Positions 23,554 to 31,324 of a stretch of DNA of 64,000 nt are shown in pieces. The notes beneath the pieces are model-generated. The model was not told where the DNA came from, did no database searches, and worked only from the letters and a program-made list of their open reading frames with translations. The translations under genes and the position numbers were made by a program. Within the stretch, counting starts at the first letter, position 1. Each line of letters begins with the position of its first letter. Source of the stretch: Mycolicibacterium frederiksbergense (lineage in GTDB: Bacteria; Actinomycetota; Actinomycetes; Mycobacteriales; Mycobacteriaceae); NCBI RefSeq assembly GCF_029893345.1, contig NZ_JARXVE010000005.1:248001-312000 (forward strand), read 5' to 3'.

Positions 23554-23608
23554 GCCATATTAGCGGAATCTTTACGGTAAATATGGCCTTTGACCGTAAC
23601 CGTTACGG
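23554..23608 (-). promoter_or_regulatory. lat promoter with nested palindromes (probable LrpA sites)
   Basis: GCCATATT (23554-23561) is inverted as AATATGGC (23580-23587), the latter overlapping the palindrome TTTACGGTAAA (23571-23581). CCGTAACCGTTACGG (23594-23608) is a third palindrome. Such phased AT-rich repeats suit Lrp/AsnC octamer binding. TAATAT (23562-23557) is a good -10 for lat. Confidence 0.6.
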
Positions 23609-24067
23609 AACATAGTCTCGACCACTGTAAAATGTTTGCAAAATTATCGTGCTGCGGGTGCGGACATTGGCCGCGGTCCGGATCCGCTGGAGCAGGTCCT
23701 CCAAGGCCCGGGCCGAGGCGACCCGGACCAGCAGGATGTAGCTCTCCTCGCCCGCCACCGAGTGGCACGATTCGATTTCGGGGATGTGCTGCAAGCGAGC
23801 CGGTGCATCATCGGGTTGGGACGGATCGAGAGGAGTGATGGCGACGAACGCCGAGAGCATGTTGCCCAGCGCTTCGGGATTGAGCCGCGCGGCATATCCG
23901 GTCACCACGCCCCGCGACTCCAACCGCCGCACCCGCGCCTGCACCGCGGACACCGACAATCCGGCCGCCGACGCCAGCTGCGCCAGAGTGGCCCTGCCAT
24001 CCGCGGCCAGCGCGCGGACCAGGATCCGATCGGTGTCGTCCAGCACGTATTCGTCGGCATCGCCCAT
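23603..24067 (-). CDS. lrpA: Lrp/AsnC-family regulator LrpA
   Basis: A 154-residue Lrp/AsnC protein: an N-terminal helix-turn-helix (D-G-R-A-T-L-A-Q-L-A-S-A-A-G-L-S-V-S-A-V) and a C-terminal RAM domain with G-E-E-S-Y-I-L-L-V-R-V. The ATG at 24067 is preferred over one nine bases upstream. It lies between lat and the divergent pcd, and in M. tuberculosis LrpA controls lat in response to starvation and amino acids. It and lat share the minus strand with only 52 bases between, packed with palindromes. Confidence 0.9.
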   Translation of the reverse strand: MGDADEYVLDDTDRILVRALAADGRATLAQLASAAGLSVSAVQARVRRLESRGVVTGYAARLNPEALGNMLSAFVAITPLDPSQPDDAPARLQHIPEIESCHSVAGEESYILLVRVASARALEDLLQRIRTAANVRTRSTIILQTFYSGRDYVP

Positions 24068-24142
24068 GGCCCGCACCCTAACCCCTCACCGCTTCCCGTC
24101 CATCCCACCAGTTCCCGCGGTAGCAGACCAGAAAGGCACACG

Positions 24143-25693
24143 ATGACCACCACCGAACGGGCGCAGCTCCCCACCAGCGAGGAGCTGCGCCGGCGGGTAC
24201 GGCAGGCGCTGGATGCCGTCGGCGCGCGGGCCGATCTGGGCGAGCCGGCGGCGCCAGGACCGGGCTTGCACGCCAGCACCCCGATCAGCGGTGACGTGCT
24301 CTACACCCTGACCGAAGACAGTCCTGAACAGGTTGACGCCGCGATTTCCGCTGCTGCACAAGCCTTCTCGGCATGGCGCAACACCCCCGCACCGGTGCGC
24401 GGGGCGCTGGTGGCCCGGCTCGGCGAGCTACTCGTCGCACACAAGGACGATCTGGCCACGCTGGTCACGGTGGAGGCCGGCAAGATCACCTCCGAGGCGC
24501 TCGGCGAGGTGCAGGAAATGATCGACATCTGCCAGTTCGCCGTCGGCCTGTCCCGTCAGCTGTACGGCCGCACCATCGCCTCCGAACGCCCGGGACACCG
24601 GCTGATGGAGACCTGGCACCCGCTGGGCGTCGTCGGCGTCATCACCGCATTCAACTTCCCGGTCGCGGTGTGGTCGTGGAACACCGCGATCGCATTGGTG
24701 TGTGGCGACACCGTGGTGTGGAAACCCTCCGAGCTGACCCCGCTCACCGCGATCGCCTGCCAGGCGTTGATCGAACGCGCCGCCGCCGACGTGGGGGCGC
24801 CGGTCGCGGTGAGCCAACTCCTGCTGGGCGGGCGCGAGCTGGGTGAACGACTGGTCGACGACCCGCGGGTAGCCCTGGTCAGTGCGACCGGTTCGGTGCG
24901 CATGGGCCAGGAGGTGGGACCCCAGGTCGCGGCACGGTTCGGCAAGGTGCTGCTCGAACTGGGCGGGAACAACGCCGCGATCGTGACCCCGTCGGCCGAT
25001 CTGGACCTTGCGGTGCGCGCCATCGTGTTCTCGGCGGCAGGCACCGCCGGACAACGCTGCACCACACTGCGCCGATTGATTGTGCACTCCTCCATCGCCG
25101 AGGACCTGATGGCGCGGATCGTGGCGGCGTACCGGAGTCTGCCCGTCGGGGTCCCCAGCGCGGACGGGACGCTGGTCGGTCCGCTCATTCACACCCGCGC
25201 CTACCGCGACATGGTCGGCGCGTTGCAGCAGGCCCGCGCCGACGGCGGCGAGGTGTTCGGCGGCGAGCGTCACGATCTGGGTGACGAGGGCGCGTTCTAC
25301 GTTTCGCCCGCGGTGGTGCGGATGCCGGCCCAGACCGCGGTCGTGCACGCCGAGACCTTCGCCCCGATTCTCTATGTCCTGACCTACGACAGTCTCGACG
25401 AGGCGATCGCACTGAACAACGCCGTGCCACAGGGTCTTTCCTCGGCCATCTTCACCACCGATGTGCGGGAGGCGGAGCGGTTCATGGCTGCCGACGGCTC
25501 CGATTGCGGTATCGCCAACGTCAACATCGGGACCTCCGGCGCCGAGATCGGTGGGGCGTTCGGCGGCGAGAAGCACACCGGAGGCGGCCGCGAATCGGGC
25601 TCGGATGCCTGGAAGGCCTACATGCGCCGGGCCACCAACACGGTCAACTACTCCTCGGAACTGCCACTGGCACAGGGCGTGCATTTCGGATAG
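24143..25693 (+). CDS. pcd: piperideine-6-carboxylate (aminoadipate semialdehyde) dehydrogenase
   Basis: A 516-residue aldehyde dehydrogenase of the ALDH7 type. F-N-F-P-V-A-V-W-S-W-N binds NAD, L-E-L-G-G-N-N-A-A-I holds the general-base glutamate, and G-T-A-G-Q-R-C-T-T holds the catalytic cysteine. A-F-G-G-E-K-H-T-G-G-G-R-E-S-G-S-D lies at the C terminus. It oxidises the Lat product to alpha-aminoadipate. It diverges from lrpA, with 75 bases shared, so LrpA may regulate both lat and pcd. Confidence 0.93.
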   Translation: MTTTERAQLPTSEELRRRVRQALDAVGARADLGEPAAPGPGLHASTPISGDVLYTLTEDSPEQVDAAISAAAQAFSAWRNTPAPVRGALVARLGELLVAHKDDLATLVTVEAGKITSEALGEVQEMIDICQFAVGLSRQLYGRTIASERPGHRLMETWHPLGVVGVITAFNFPVAVWSWNTAIALVCGDTVVWKPSELTPLTAIACQALIERAAADVGAPVAVSQLLLGGRELGERLVDDPRVALVSATGSVRMGQEVGPQVAARFGKVLLELGGNNAAIVTPSADLDLAVRAIVFSAAGTAGQRCTTLRRLIVHSSIAEDLMARIVAAYRSLPVGVPSADGTLVGPLIHTRAYRDMVGALQQARADGGEVFGGERHDLGDEGAFYVSPAVVRMPAQTAVVHAETFAPILYVLTYDSLDEAIALNNAVPQGLSSAIFTTDVREAERFMAADGSDCGIANVNIGTSGAEIGGAFGGEKHTGGGRESGSDAWKAYMRRATNTVNYSSELPLAQGVHFG

Positions 25694-25705
25694 TGGGCGA
25701 CCCGC

Positions 25706-25981
25706 TCAGCCCTCTGCTTCGCACTCGACGTCGACATAGGCCGTGGTGGATTGCACCGGGTTGGTGCCCGCGGCGGGGATCCCGTGCACACCCGTCACAG
25801 TGCACTGTGGCAACGGAACTCCGTTGTCCCCGTTGATCTGCACGGCGTAGCCGGCATCGGTCAACTCCCGCACCACATCCGGGGCTTTGGTGCCGGCGCT
25901 CGGTGCGGCCAGCGCCGGGCCGGCTGCCCCGGCACCGCCGAGCGCCACCATCGCCGCTGCTGCGCATATCGATCTGTACAT
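25706..25981 (-). CDS. small exported mycobacterial protein
   Basis: A 91-residue protein with a signal peptide (hydrophobic A-A-A-A-M-V-A-L-G-G and cleavage after A-L-A near residue 26). The mature part has V-R-E-L-T-D-A-G-Y-A-V-Q-I-N-G-D, L-P-Q-C-T-V-T-G-V-H-G and a C-terminal V-D-V-E-C; the two cysteines may pair. It resembles a family of small secreted mycobacterial proteins of unknown function. Its ribosome binding site (AGGAGG) and start codon lie inside a strong RNA hairpin. Confidence 0.75.
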   Translation of the reverse strand: MYRSICAAAAMVALGGAGAAGPALAAPSAGTKAPDVVRELTDAGYAVQINGDNGVPLPQCTVTGVHGIPAAGTNPVQSTTAYVDVECEAEG

Positions 25982-26024
25982 CTGGGGACCTCCTGTATCC
26001 GTACTGTCCCCAATCGATATGCGC
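25962..26024 (-). promoter_or_regulatory. 63-nt hairpin over the start of the exported protein gene
   Basis: In the minus-strand RNA, GCGCAUAUCGAU pairs perfectly with AUCGAUAUGCGC (12 bp), and inside it UGGGGAC pairs with GUCCCCA (7 bp). AGGAG is in the 16-nt loop and the AUG is in a 9-nt one-sided bulge. The 3' arm is coding sequence (codons 4-7). This looks like a translational control element. Confidence 0.65.
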
Positions 26025-26039
26025 GGTGGTTACAGCGGC

Positions 26040-26759
26040 TCAGCCCGGCTCGGCCGGTGGCCGCGGCCCCAGCACCTCGATGATCCCGTCGTGTTCCCGA
26101 ACATCGAAGTGCGGCAGTGGTTTCGGCGCAATCGGCAACTGATGCGTGAGCACCTGTCCGGCCGGCGAGAACGAGGTGACATGGCACGGGCAACGCAGGT
26201 TGTCCGCAGTGTCGTCGAAAAACAGCTTGCAGCCCTGGTGAGTGCACACCCCGGACACCGCGTCGACCTTGCCCCCCGCTGTCCGGCGGACAAATCCCGA
26301 TACCGTCTCCAGATCGAACGGCAGCACCGACCCCTCGGTGAGGGCAGTGCTTTTCGCCACCGGTTGCCACACCCCGTCGACGGGGACCAGTTCCGGCACC
26401 TCGGCCTGCCGGGAGTCCGCCGGTTTGGCCCGCCCGGTCAGCAGATGATCGATCGAGACGGCCGCGACAGCCGCGGTCGCCGCCGCGCTGGTCCCGACGA
26501 TGACCTGACGCCGGGTTGCCGACGACACCCGGCGAGCGGGGGCGGGTTCGGCCGGCTGCTCATGGGACAGTTGTTCGGCAATCCGGCTCTTGAGGTCGCT
26601 GACGAACTCCGGCCGTGGTTCGTCGGCACCGGGCTGGGCCGCCCGCAATTCGATCGCGGTGCGGATCTGGGCGGCCTCGAAGTCGTCGGCGGGGAAGGAT
26701 GCCGGACGACGGCCAGCGAGTAGATCGTCGATGTATTTGCGTAACCCACGCCTGGTCAC
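26040..26759 (-). CDS. Tat-anchored Rieske [2Fe-2S] protein, candidate anti-sigma partner
   Basis: A 239-residue protein in three parts: a charged cytoplasmic-type N terminus (1-80), a twin-arginine/membrane segment (A-T-R-R-Q-V-I-V-G at 81-89, hydrophobic to about 104) and a C-terminal Rieske domain with C172-T-H174-Q-G-C177 and C190-P-C192-H193. C172/H174/C190/H193 bind the cluster; C177 and C192 are the disulfide of high-potential Rieske proteins. Tat-type insertion would put the cluster outside and the N terminus inside. Its start overlaps the ECF sigma gene stop by four bases. An anti-sigma role sensing redox state is my inference. Confidence 0.75.
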   Translation of the reverse strand: MTRRGLRKYIDDLLAGRRPASFPADDFEAAQIRTAIELRAAQPGADEPRPEFVSDLKSRIAEQLSHEQPAEPAPARRVSSATRRQVIVGTSAAATAAVAAVSIDHLLTGRAKPADSRQAEVPELVPVDGVWQPVAKSTALTEGSVLPFDLETVSGFVRRTAGGKVDAVSGVCTHQGCKLFFDDTADNLRCPCHVTSFSPAGQVLTHQLPIAPKPLPHFDVREHDGIIEVLGPRPPAEPG

Positions 26760-27298
26760 GGTGCCCCTCCCTCATCGATCTGAGCAGCCAGCCGCAACGC
26801 CCGGTGCTGCAGCACCTTGGCATTGGCGACGCTGACCCCTAGTTCATTCGCCGACTCCCGGACCGAACGGCCCTGCAGGAACCGCAGTTCCAGCACCCGC
26901 CGATACTGCGGTGGCAGTTGCGCCAACACCGCCGCGACGCGCTGCGGCGCGGTGCTGACCGCACCCTCGCCGTCCGGGGAAGGATCGGGGGCGGCCACCA
27001 GATCATCGATCATGGTGACCTGGCGGCCCAGGGTGGCGCGCCAATGCGCGGCGAGCACGGTGCGGGCGGTGGCGCGTAGATAGGACCGGACCTCGGCCAC
27101 GCTGGCCGACAACCGCAGCGGCCGAAGCGCTGCCAGGAACACCTCGGAGGTGAGGTCCTCGGCGTCGGCACGGCTGCCCAGTCGGGCGTACAACGTCCGA
27201 TACACCCAGGTCACGTTGTCGTCGTACACCGCATCCCAGCTCGGGTAACACGCCTCCGGCACGAGCCGCAGCTCCGGCCGGTCAGGTTGCGCCGGCAC
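26756..27298 (-). CDS. ECF sigma factor
   Basis: A 180-residue ECF sigma factor. Region 2 has D-D-N-V-T-W-V-Y-R-T-L-Y-A and D-A-E-D-L-T-S-E-V-F-L-A-A; region 4 has L-P-P-Q-Y-R-R-V-L-E-L-R-F-L-Q-G and S-V-R-E-S-A-N-E-L-G-V-S-V-A-N-A-K-V-L-Q-H-R. GGAGA lies about seven bases before the GTG start. It is coupled to the Rieske protein gene and diverges from the cupredoxin operon. A TGTAACCC-containing 27-mer 90 bases upstream is repeated in front of the cupredoxin gene, suggesting this sigma factor drives both. Confidence 0.85.
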   Translation of the reverse strand: MPAQPDRPELRLVPEACYPSWDAVYDDNVTWVYRTLYARLGSRADAEDLTSEVFLAALRPLRLSASVAEVRSYLRATARTVLAAHWRATLGRQVTMIDDLVAAPDPSPDGEGAVSTAPQRVAAVLAQLPPQYRRVLELRFLQGRSVRESANELGVSVANAKVLQHRALRLAAQIDEGGAP

Positions 27299-27387
27299 CG
27301 ACCGTCTCCGACGTCTTCTGCCCGGACTGCTGCGTCCTCACCGGCCTCCCGCCCCTCTCATCGTGCGGCAGCGCCGATACAGCTCCG

Positions 27388-27414
27388 CACACCTAGCTAG
27401 GGCCACGGGTTACA
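27388..27414 (-). promoter_or_regulatory. putative ECF promoter of the sigma/Rieske operon
   Basis: The minus-strand 27-mer begins TGTAACCC (27414-27407) and continues GTGGCCCTAGCTAGGTGTG. It matches the divergent 27-mer at 27477-27503 at 20 positions without gaps. Confidence 0.55.
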
Positions 27415-27476
27415 CGCGAACGCGGTCGCAACCTCCAGCATCCGCCCGAGTGCGGCCCCCTGGGGCCGAAATGACT

Positions 27477-27503
27477 TGTAACCCGGCGCGCTATCTCGTG
27501 GTG
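27477..27503 (+). promoter_or_regulatory. putative ECF promoter of the cupredoxin operon
   Basis: TGTAACCC (27477-27484) is followed by GGCGCGCTATCTCGTGGTG, 31 bases before the cupredoxin ATG. The -35-like octamer and a CTA-N-CT block are shared with the divergent copy. A hairpin CGGCCCC/GGGGCCG (27453-27468) lies between the two. Confidence 0.55.
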
Positions 27504-27534
27504 ACCACTGGATTGACCGCATGGAGGTTCCACG

Positions 27535-27996
27535 ATGTTTCGACGATCTCGGACGACTGCCCTCATCGCCGCCGCGGTGACGCTGGCGGGTGGATTGGCC
27601 AGCTGCTCGGCCCCACCGCCCGCGGCCCCGACCCAGGTAGATTTCGGCGCCAACGGCGGCACGCCGGTCGGGCTGACCCCGATGGAACGGATGAGGCCGA
27701 TGCCCCTTTCCGCGGAGCCGGCGGCCACACCCCAGCCTCCGGTGTCCGGCACCGCGGTGACCATCGACAACTTCGCCTTCGTTCCGGCCACTCTGACCGT
27801 GCACCGCGGCGACACCGTGACCTGGACCAACCGCGATGAGGAACCGCACACCGTCGCCTCCGGCGATGGCTCGTTCCACTCCCCTGGCATGGGCTCCAAT
27901 GCCACCTACAGCTACACCTTCGGCACGCCGGGCAGCTACGACTACATCTGCTCGATCCATCCGTCCATGCACGGAACCGTGGTGGTGACGCCGTGA
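27535..27996 (+). CDS. cupredoxin-domain lipoprotein (plastocyanin/pseudoazurin-like)
   Basis: A 153-residue lipoprotein: signal peptide with lipobox L-A-S-C24, a proline-rich linker, and a cupredoxin domain from about residue 72. Type-1 copper ligands are H105, C139, H142 and M145 (Y-I-C-S-I-H-P-S-M-H-G). It should be an outside electron carrier held to the membrane. GGAGG lies seven bases before the ATG. It is coupled to the next gene by a GTGA overlap and divergent from the sigma/Rieske operon, so it could exchange electrons with the Rieske protein. Confidence 0.88.
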   Translation: MFRRSRTTALIAAAVTLAGGLASCSAPPPAAPTQVDFGANGGTPVGLTPMERMRPMPLSAEPAATPQPPVSGTAVTIDNFAFVPATLTVHRGDTVTWTNRDEEPHTVASGDGSFHSPGMGSNATYSYTFGTPGSYDYICSIHPSMHGTVVVTP

Positions 27997-28913
27997 CCGA
28001 TCCGCACACCATGACGCGTCGGCAGCTGATCCGGCACAGCGCCTGGTTCGGCGCGGCAGTCGGTCTCGCGGTGGTCGGCGGTGAGGTCATCTCGCACGCG
28101 GCCACCACGCCGACGGCTCACATCGCCAGGCCGACACTGCGCTTCGCTCAGGTCAGCGACAGCCACATCGGGTTCAGCGGCACCGCCAATCCCGATGTCG
28201 CCGGCTCCTTCGGCCGGGCCATCGACCAAATCAACGCGCTGGGCTATACACCGGATTTCGTCATCCACACCGGCGATCTCACCCACCTGGCCACCCCCGC
28301 ACAGTTCGACCAGGTGAAGCAGATGATGCAAGGTCTCAAGACACCGCACGTGTTCACCGTGCCCGGTGAGCACGATTCGGTCGACGACGCGGGCCAGAAG
28401 TACCGATCGGTGTTCGGAGCGGGCACCCGCGGCGACGGTTGGTACAGCTTCGATATCTCCGGCGTTCACGTCATCGGATTGGTCAACACGCTGAATCTCA
28501 AGAAGCTCGGCCATCTCGGTCCCGATCAACTGGAGTTCGTCCGCAAAGACACCGAACGGCTATCGTCCGACACCCCGATCGTGGTGTTCAGTCACATCCC
28601 GCTGTTCGCGATGTATCCGGACTGGGGCTGGGGTACCGACGACGCCACCCAGGCGCTGAGCTATCTGCGCCGGTTCGCCTCGGTCACCTGCCTCAACGGC
28701 CATGTCCACCAACTGTTCTCGAAGACCGACGGCAATGTGACGTTCTACAGCGGCACCACCACGGCCTACCCGCTGCCGCATCCGGGCGACGGCCCGGCAC
28801 CCAAACCGCTGACCTTGCCGGCAGGCCGACTGCAGGACGCCCTGGGCATCCGGGAAGTCAGCTACACCAAGGGCACTGCCGCGCTGGCCCTCAAAGAGGA
28901 AAAACTGCAATAA
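27993..28913 (+). CDS. Tat-exported metallophosphoesterase
   Basis: A 306-residue protein. T-R-R-Q-L-I-R-H (8-15) is a Tat motif before a hydrophobic segment. The calcineurin-like core has D56-S-H58, G-D95, a G-E-H-D block at 125-128 in place of the usual G-N-H-D/E, V-V-F-S-H-I-P-L, and N-G-H-V-H. The metal-bridging histidines and aspartates are kept but the catalytic asparagine is a glutamate, so activity may be altered. Coupled to the cupredoxin gene; the substrate is unknown. Confidence 0.85.
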   Translation: MTDPHTMTRRQLIRHSAWFGAAVGLAVVGGEVISHAATTPTAHIARPTLRFAQVSDSHIGFSGTANPDVAGSFGRAIDQINALGYTPDFVIHTGDLTHLATPAQFDQVKQMMQGLKTPHVFTVPGEHDSVDDAGQKYRSVFGAGTRGDGWYSFDISGVHVIGLVNTLNLKKLGHLGPDQLEFVRKDTERLSSDTPIVVFSHIPLFAMYPDWGWGTDDATQALSYLRRFASVTCLNGHVHQLFSKTDGNVTFYSGTTTAYPLPHPGDGPAPKPLTLPAGRLQDALGIREVSYTKGTAALALKEEKLQ

Positions 28914-28958
28914 GCACACCGCCCCTGCACCACGTGGCCACCGTGGTAAGCAGGTGGG

Positions 28959-29762
28959 ATGCACATTGAGAACTCGGTTGTGATCATCACCGGGGCCGGC
29001 TCGGGAATCGGCCGGGCCCTGGCCGAGTCGTTCGCCGCGGCGGGCGCCCGGGTGGTGGCGGCCGACCTCGACGCCGAGTCTGCCGAACAGACTGCCGCGC
29101 AGATCCGTTCGGCCGGCGGTGAGGCGCTCGGCGTCCAGGCGGACGCCTGCGCCACTGCCGACATCCAGGCGCTGACCGCCACCGCGTTCGGCCCGGCCGA
29201 CATCTACGTCGCCAATGCCGGAATCCTCGGCGCGCCGGGCCTCGGCACCGACGCGCAGTGGGACAGCATTCTCGACGTCAATCTGCGCGCCCATGTCCGA
29301 GCGGCGCAAGTGCTTGTCCCGCAATGGTTGTCCCGGGGCGGCGGATACTTCGTGTCGGTCGCCTCGGCAGCCGGTCTACTGTCTCAGATCGGGGCGGCCG
29401 GATACGCCGTGACCAAGCACGCCGCGGTCGGGTTCGCCGAATGGCTTGCCATCACCTATGGCGATGACGGCGTCGGGGTCAGCTGCGTGTGCCCGCTGGG
29501 GGTGGACACCCCGCTGCTCCACGCGGTACGTGAAGCCGGCGACGCCGACTCACTGATCGGCGCGGCGTCGATCGAGCAGTCCGGCGAGGTGATCAGCGCC
29601 CGGGATGTCGCGGCGGCCACCGTGGCGGCGGTCAAGGCTGGGCAATTCCTGGTGCTACCGCACCCACAGGTGCTCGATATGTATCGGCACAAGGGCTCGG
29701 ACTACGACCGCTGGATCGCCGGGATGCGCCGCTACCAACGGTCACTGCGCGCCGGTCGATGA
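28959..29762 (+). CDS. short-chain dehydrogenase/reductase
   Basis: A 267-residue SDR with T-G-A-G-S-G-I-G-R (cofactor loop, 12-20), A-D-L-D (NAD preference), N-A-G at about 86, a catalytic S-V-A-S-A-A and Y-A-V-T-K-H. The substrate is not predictable. The last 21 bases overlap the convergent lipase-maturation-factor gene. It begins 45 bases after the phosphoesterase and may be read with it. Confidence 0.88.
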   Translation: MHIENSVVIITGAGSGIGRALAESFAAAGARVVAADLDAESAEQTAAQIRSAGGEALGVQADACATADIQALTATAFGPADIYVANAGILGAPGLGTDAQWDSILDVNLRAHVRAAQVLVPQWLSRGGGYFVSVASAAGLLSQIGAAGYAVTKHAAVGFAEWLAITYGDDGVGVSCVCPLGVDTPLLHAVREAGDADSLIGAASIEQSGEVISARDVAAATVAAVKAGQFLVLPHPQVLDMYRHKGSDYDRWIAGMRRYQRSLRAGR

Positions 29763-31187
29763 GCGAGACGACAGGCACTGCGGTGAAACATAATTGCCCA
29801 GCAGGGTGCGGTGCCACCAGACGTGATCTCGACGCAGTTCGGTCCAGGTGCTGTACCGGTACCGGTACAACCGCGCCCGGACATAGCGGGGCGGCTCGTC
29901 GGGGAATGGGTTGCGCCGCAGCAGCTTGATCGTGGCTCGATCATTCTCCAGCAGCCGCACCAGCAGGGCGCGCAGCCAGCCCTGGGCGTAGGACGGTGAG
30001 ATGGCTGCGAACCACATCAGCCAGTCCAGCCGCAAATGGTAGGGCGCGAATTGCCGTGGCCACCGGTGAACGTCGCCGGGCTTGCCCCTGAACTCGTATT
30101 CCTTCCATACGGTGTGCGCGCTCAACTCCGGGTCGGAGGTGCCCTCCAGTACCACCTCGTCGCGGGTGCGGCCGATCGCTCCGAACGCTCCGTAGGAACC
30201 CACCAAGTGATAGCGGTTGTACGAGGCGTTCATCCGCTGCCGCTTCGAGAAGAGGTTGCGCACCGGCCAGTAGCTCAGGCACACCACGAATACCGCGAAC
30301 GCGATCACCGTGATGACGAACCACACCGGGGTCGGCGCATAGCCGTGAGCGGGTAGCGGAAACAACGCGGCCACAGCCTTGTCCGAGACCGCGCTGAACG
30401 CCAGCACGATGGTGATCCAGTTGAGCCAGGCGAAGTTTCCCGACGTCACCAACCACAGCTGGGTGATGATCACGATGGCCGCCGCGACACTGGCCACCGG
30501 CTGCGGAGCGAACAGTGCGAACGGCACGACGAGTTGGGCAAAGTGGTTGCCGGCCACCTCGATTCGGTGCAACGGCTTGGGCAGATGGTGGAAGAACCAG
30601 CTCAACGGTCCGGGCATGGGTTGGGTCTCGTGGTGGTAGTACAGGCAGGTCAGATTGCGCCAGCATGGGTCACCGCGCAGCTTGATCAGCCCGGCCCCGA
30701 ACTCAACCCGGAACAACAGCCAGCGGGCCAGCCACAGCACCAGAACCGGGGGTGCGACGTCGTCGTTGCCCAAGAAGGTCACCAAGAACCCGGCTTCCAG
30801 CAGCAGTGACTCCCAGCCGAACGAATACCAGGTCTGCCCCACGTTGACGATCGACAGGTACAACACCCACACCACCAGCCAGGGCAGCATCGCGGCCCAG
30901 AGCGGCAGCAGATCCGTGAGGCCGGCCACCAGGGCCACCGAAAACACGATGCCGATCGCGCAGACCCCGGCGAAGAAGCGGTCCGAATAGTGCAGCTGGA
31001 AGATGCTCGGGGCGCGCCGGAACGAGCTAAAGGCCAGGAAACGAGGTATCGGGAGCAGTCCCCGCTCCCCGAGCAGCCCGCGAAACTGCCGAGCCGCCGC
31101 GATGAACGCGATCACGTAGATCGCCGCGGTCCCCCGCTGCAACACCTGTCGGGCCAACCAGTATTCGGGTGCGATGAACCATTCCAT
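29742..31187 (-). CDS. lipase maturation factor-like membrane protein
   Basis: A 481-residue polytopic membrane protein with about eight to nine hydrophobic segments and the LMF1-like signatures G-W-E-S-L-L-L-E-A-G-F, W-L-L-F-R-V-E-F-G-A-G-L-I-K-L-R-G-D, and A-P-Y-H-L-R-L-D-W-L-M-W-F-A. In animals LMF1 folds lipases in the ER; bacterial homologues are common in actinobacteria with unknown clients. It is monocistronic and converges on the SDR. Confidence 0.85.
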   Translation of the reverse strand: MEWFIAPEYWLARQVLQRGTAAIYVIAFIAAARQFRGLLGERGLLPIPRFLAFSSFRRAPSIFQLHYSDRFFAGVCAIGIVFSVALVAGLTDLLPLWAAMLPWLVVWVLYLSIVNVGQTWYSFGWESLLLEAGFLVTFLGNDDVAPPVLVLWLARWLLFRVEFGAGLIKLRGDPCWRNLTCLYYHHETQPMPGPLSWFFHHLPKPLHRIEVAGNHFAQLVVPFALFAPQPVASVAAAIVIITQLWLVTSGNFAWLNWITIVLAFSAVSDKAVAALFPLPAHGYAPTPVWFVITVIAFAVFVVCLSYWPVRNLFSKRQRMNASYNRYHLVGSYGAFGAIGRTRDEVVLEGTSDPELSAHTVWKEYEFRGKPGDVHRWPRQFAPYHLRLDWLMWFAAISPSYAQGWLRALLVRLLENDRATIKLLRRNPFPDEPPRYVRARLYRYRYSTWTELRRDHVWWHRTLLGNYVSPQCLSSRSSTGAQ

Positions 31188-31324
31188 ACGCCGACCTCGG
31201 ACGATGCGGGCCTGTCCCTGCTGACGCTACCCCGAATCGGGGCATTTCACGCCGGGTCGCCACAGCGTCGCCCGCCGCTTTCCGGGGCAAAAAGCGCCGA
31301 GTCAGGCCGAGTTAAGCTGCAGGC

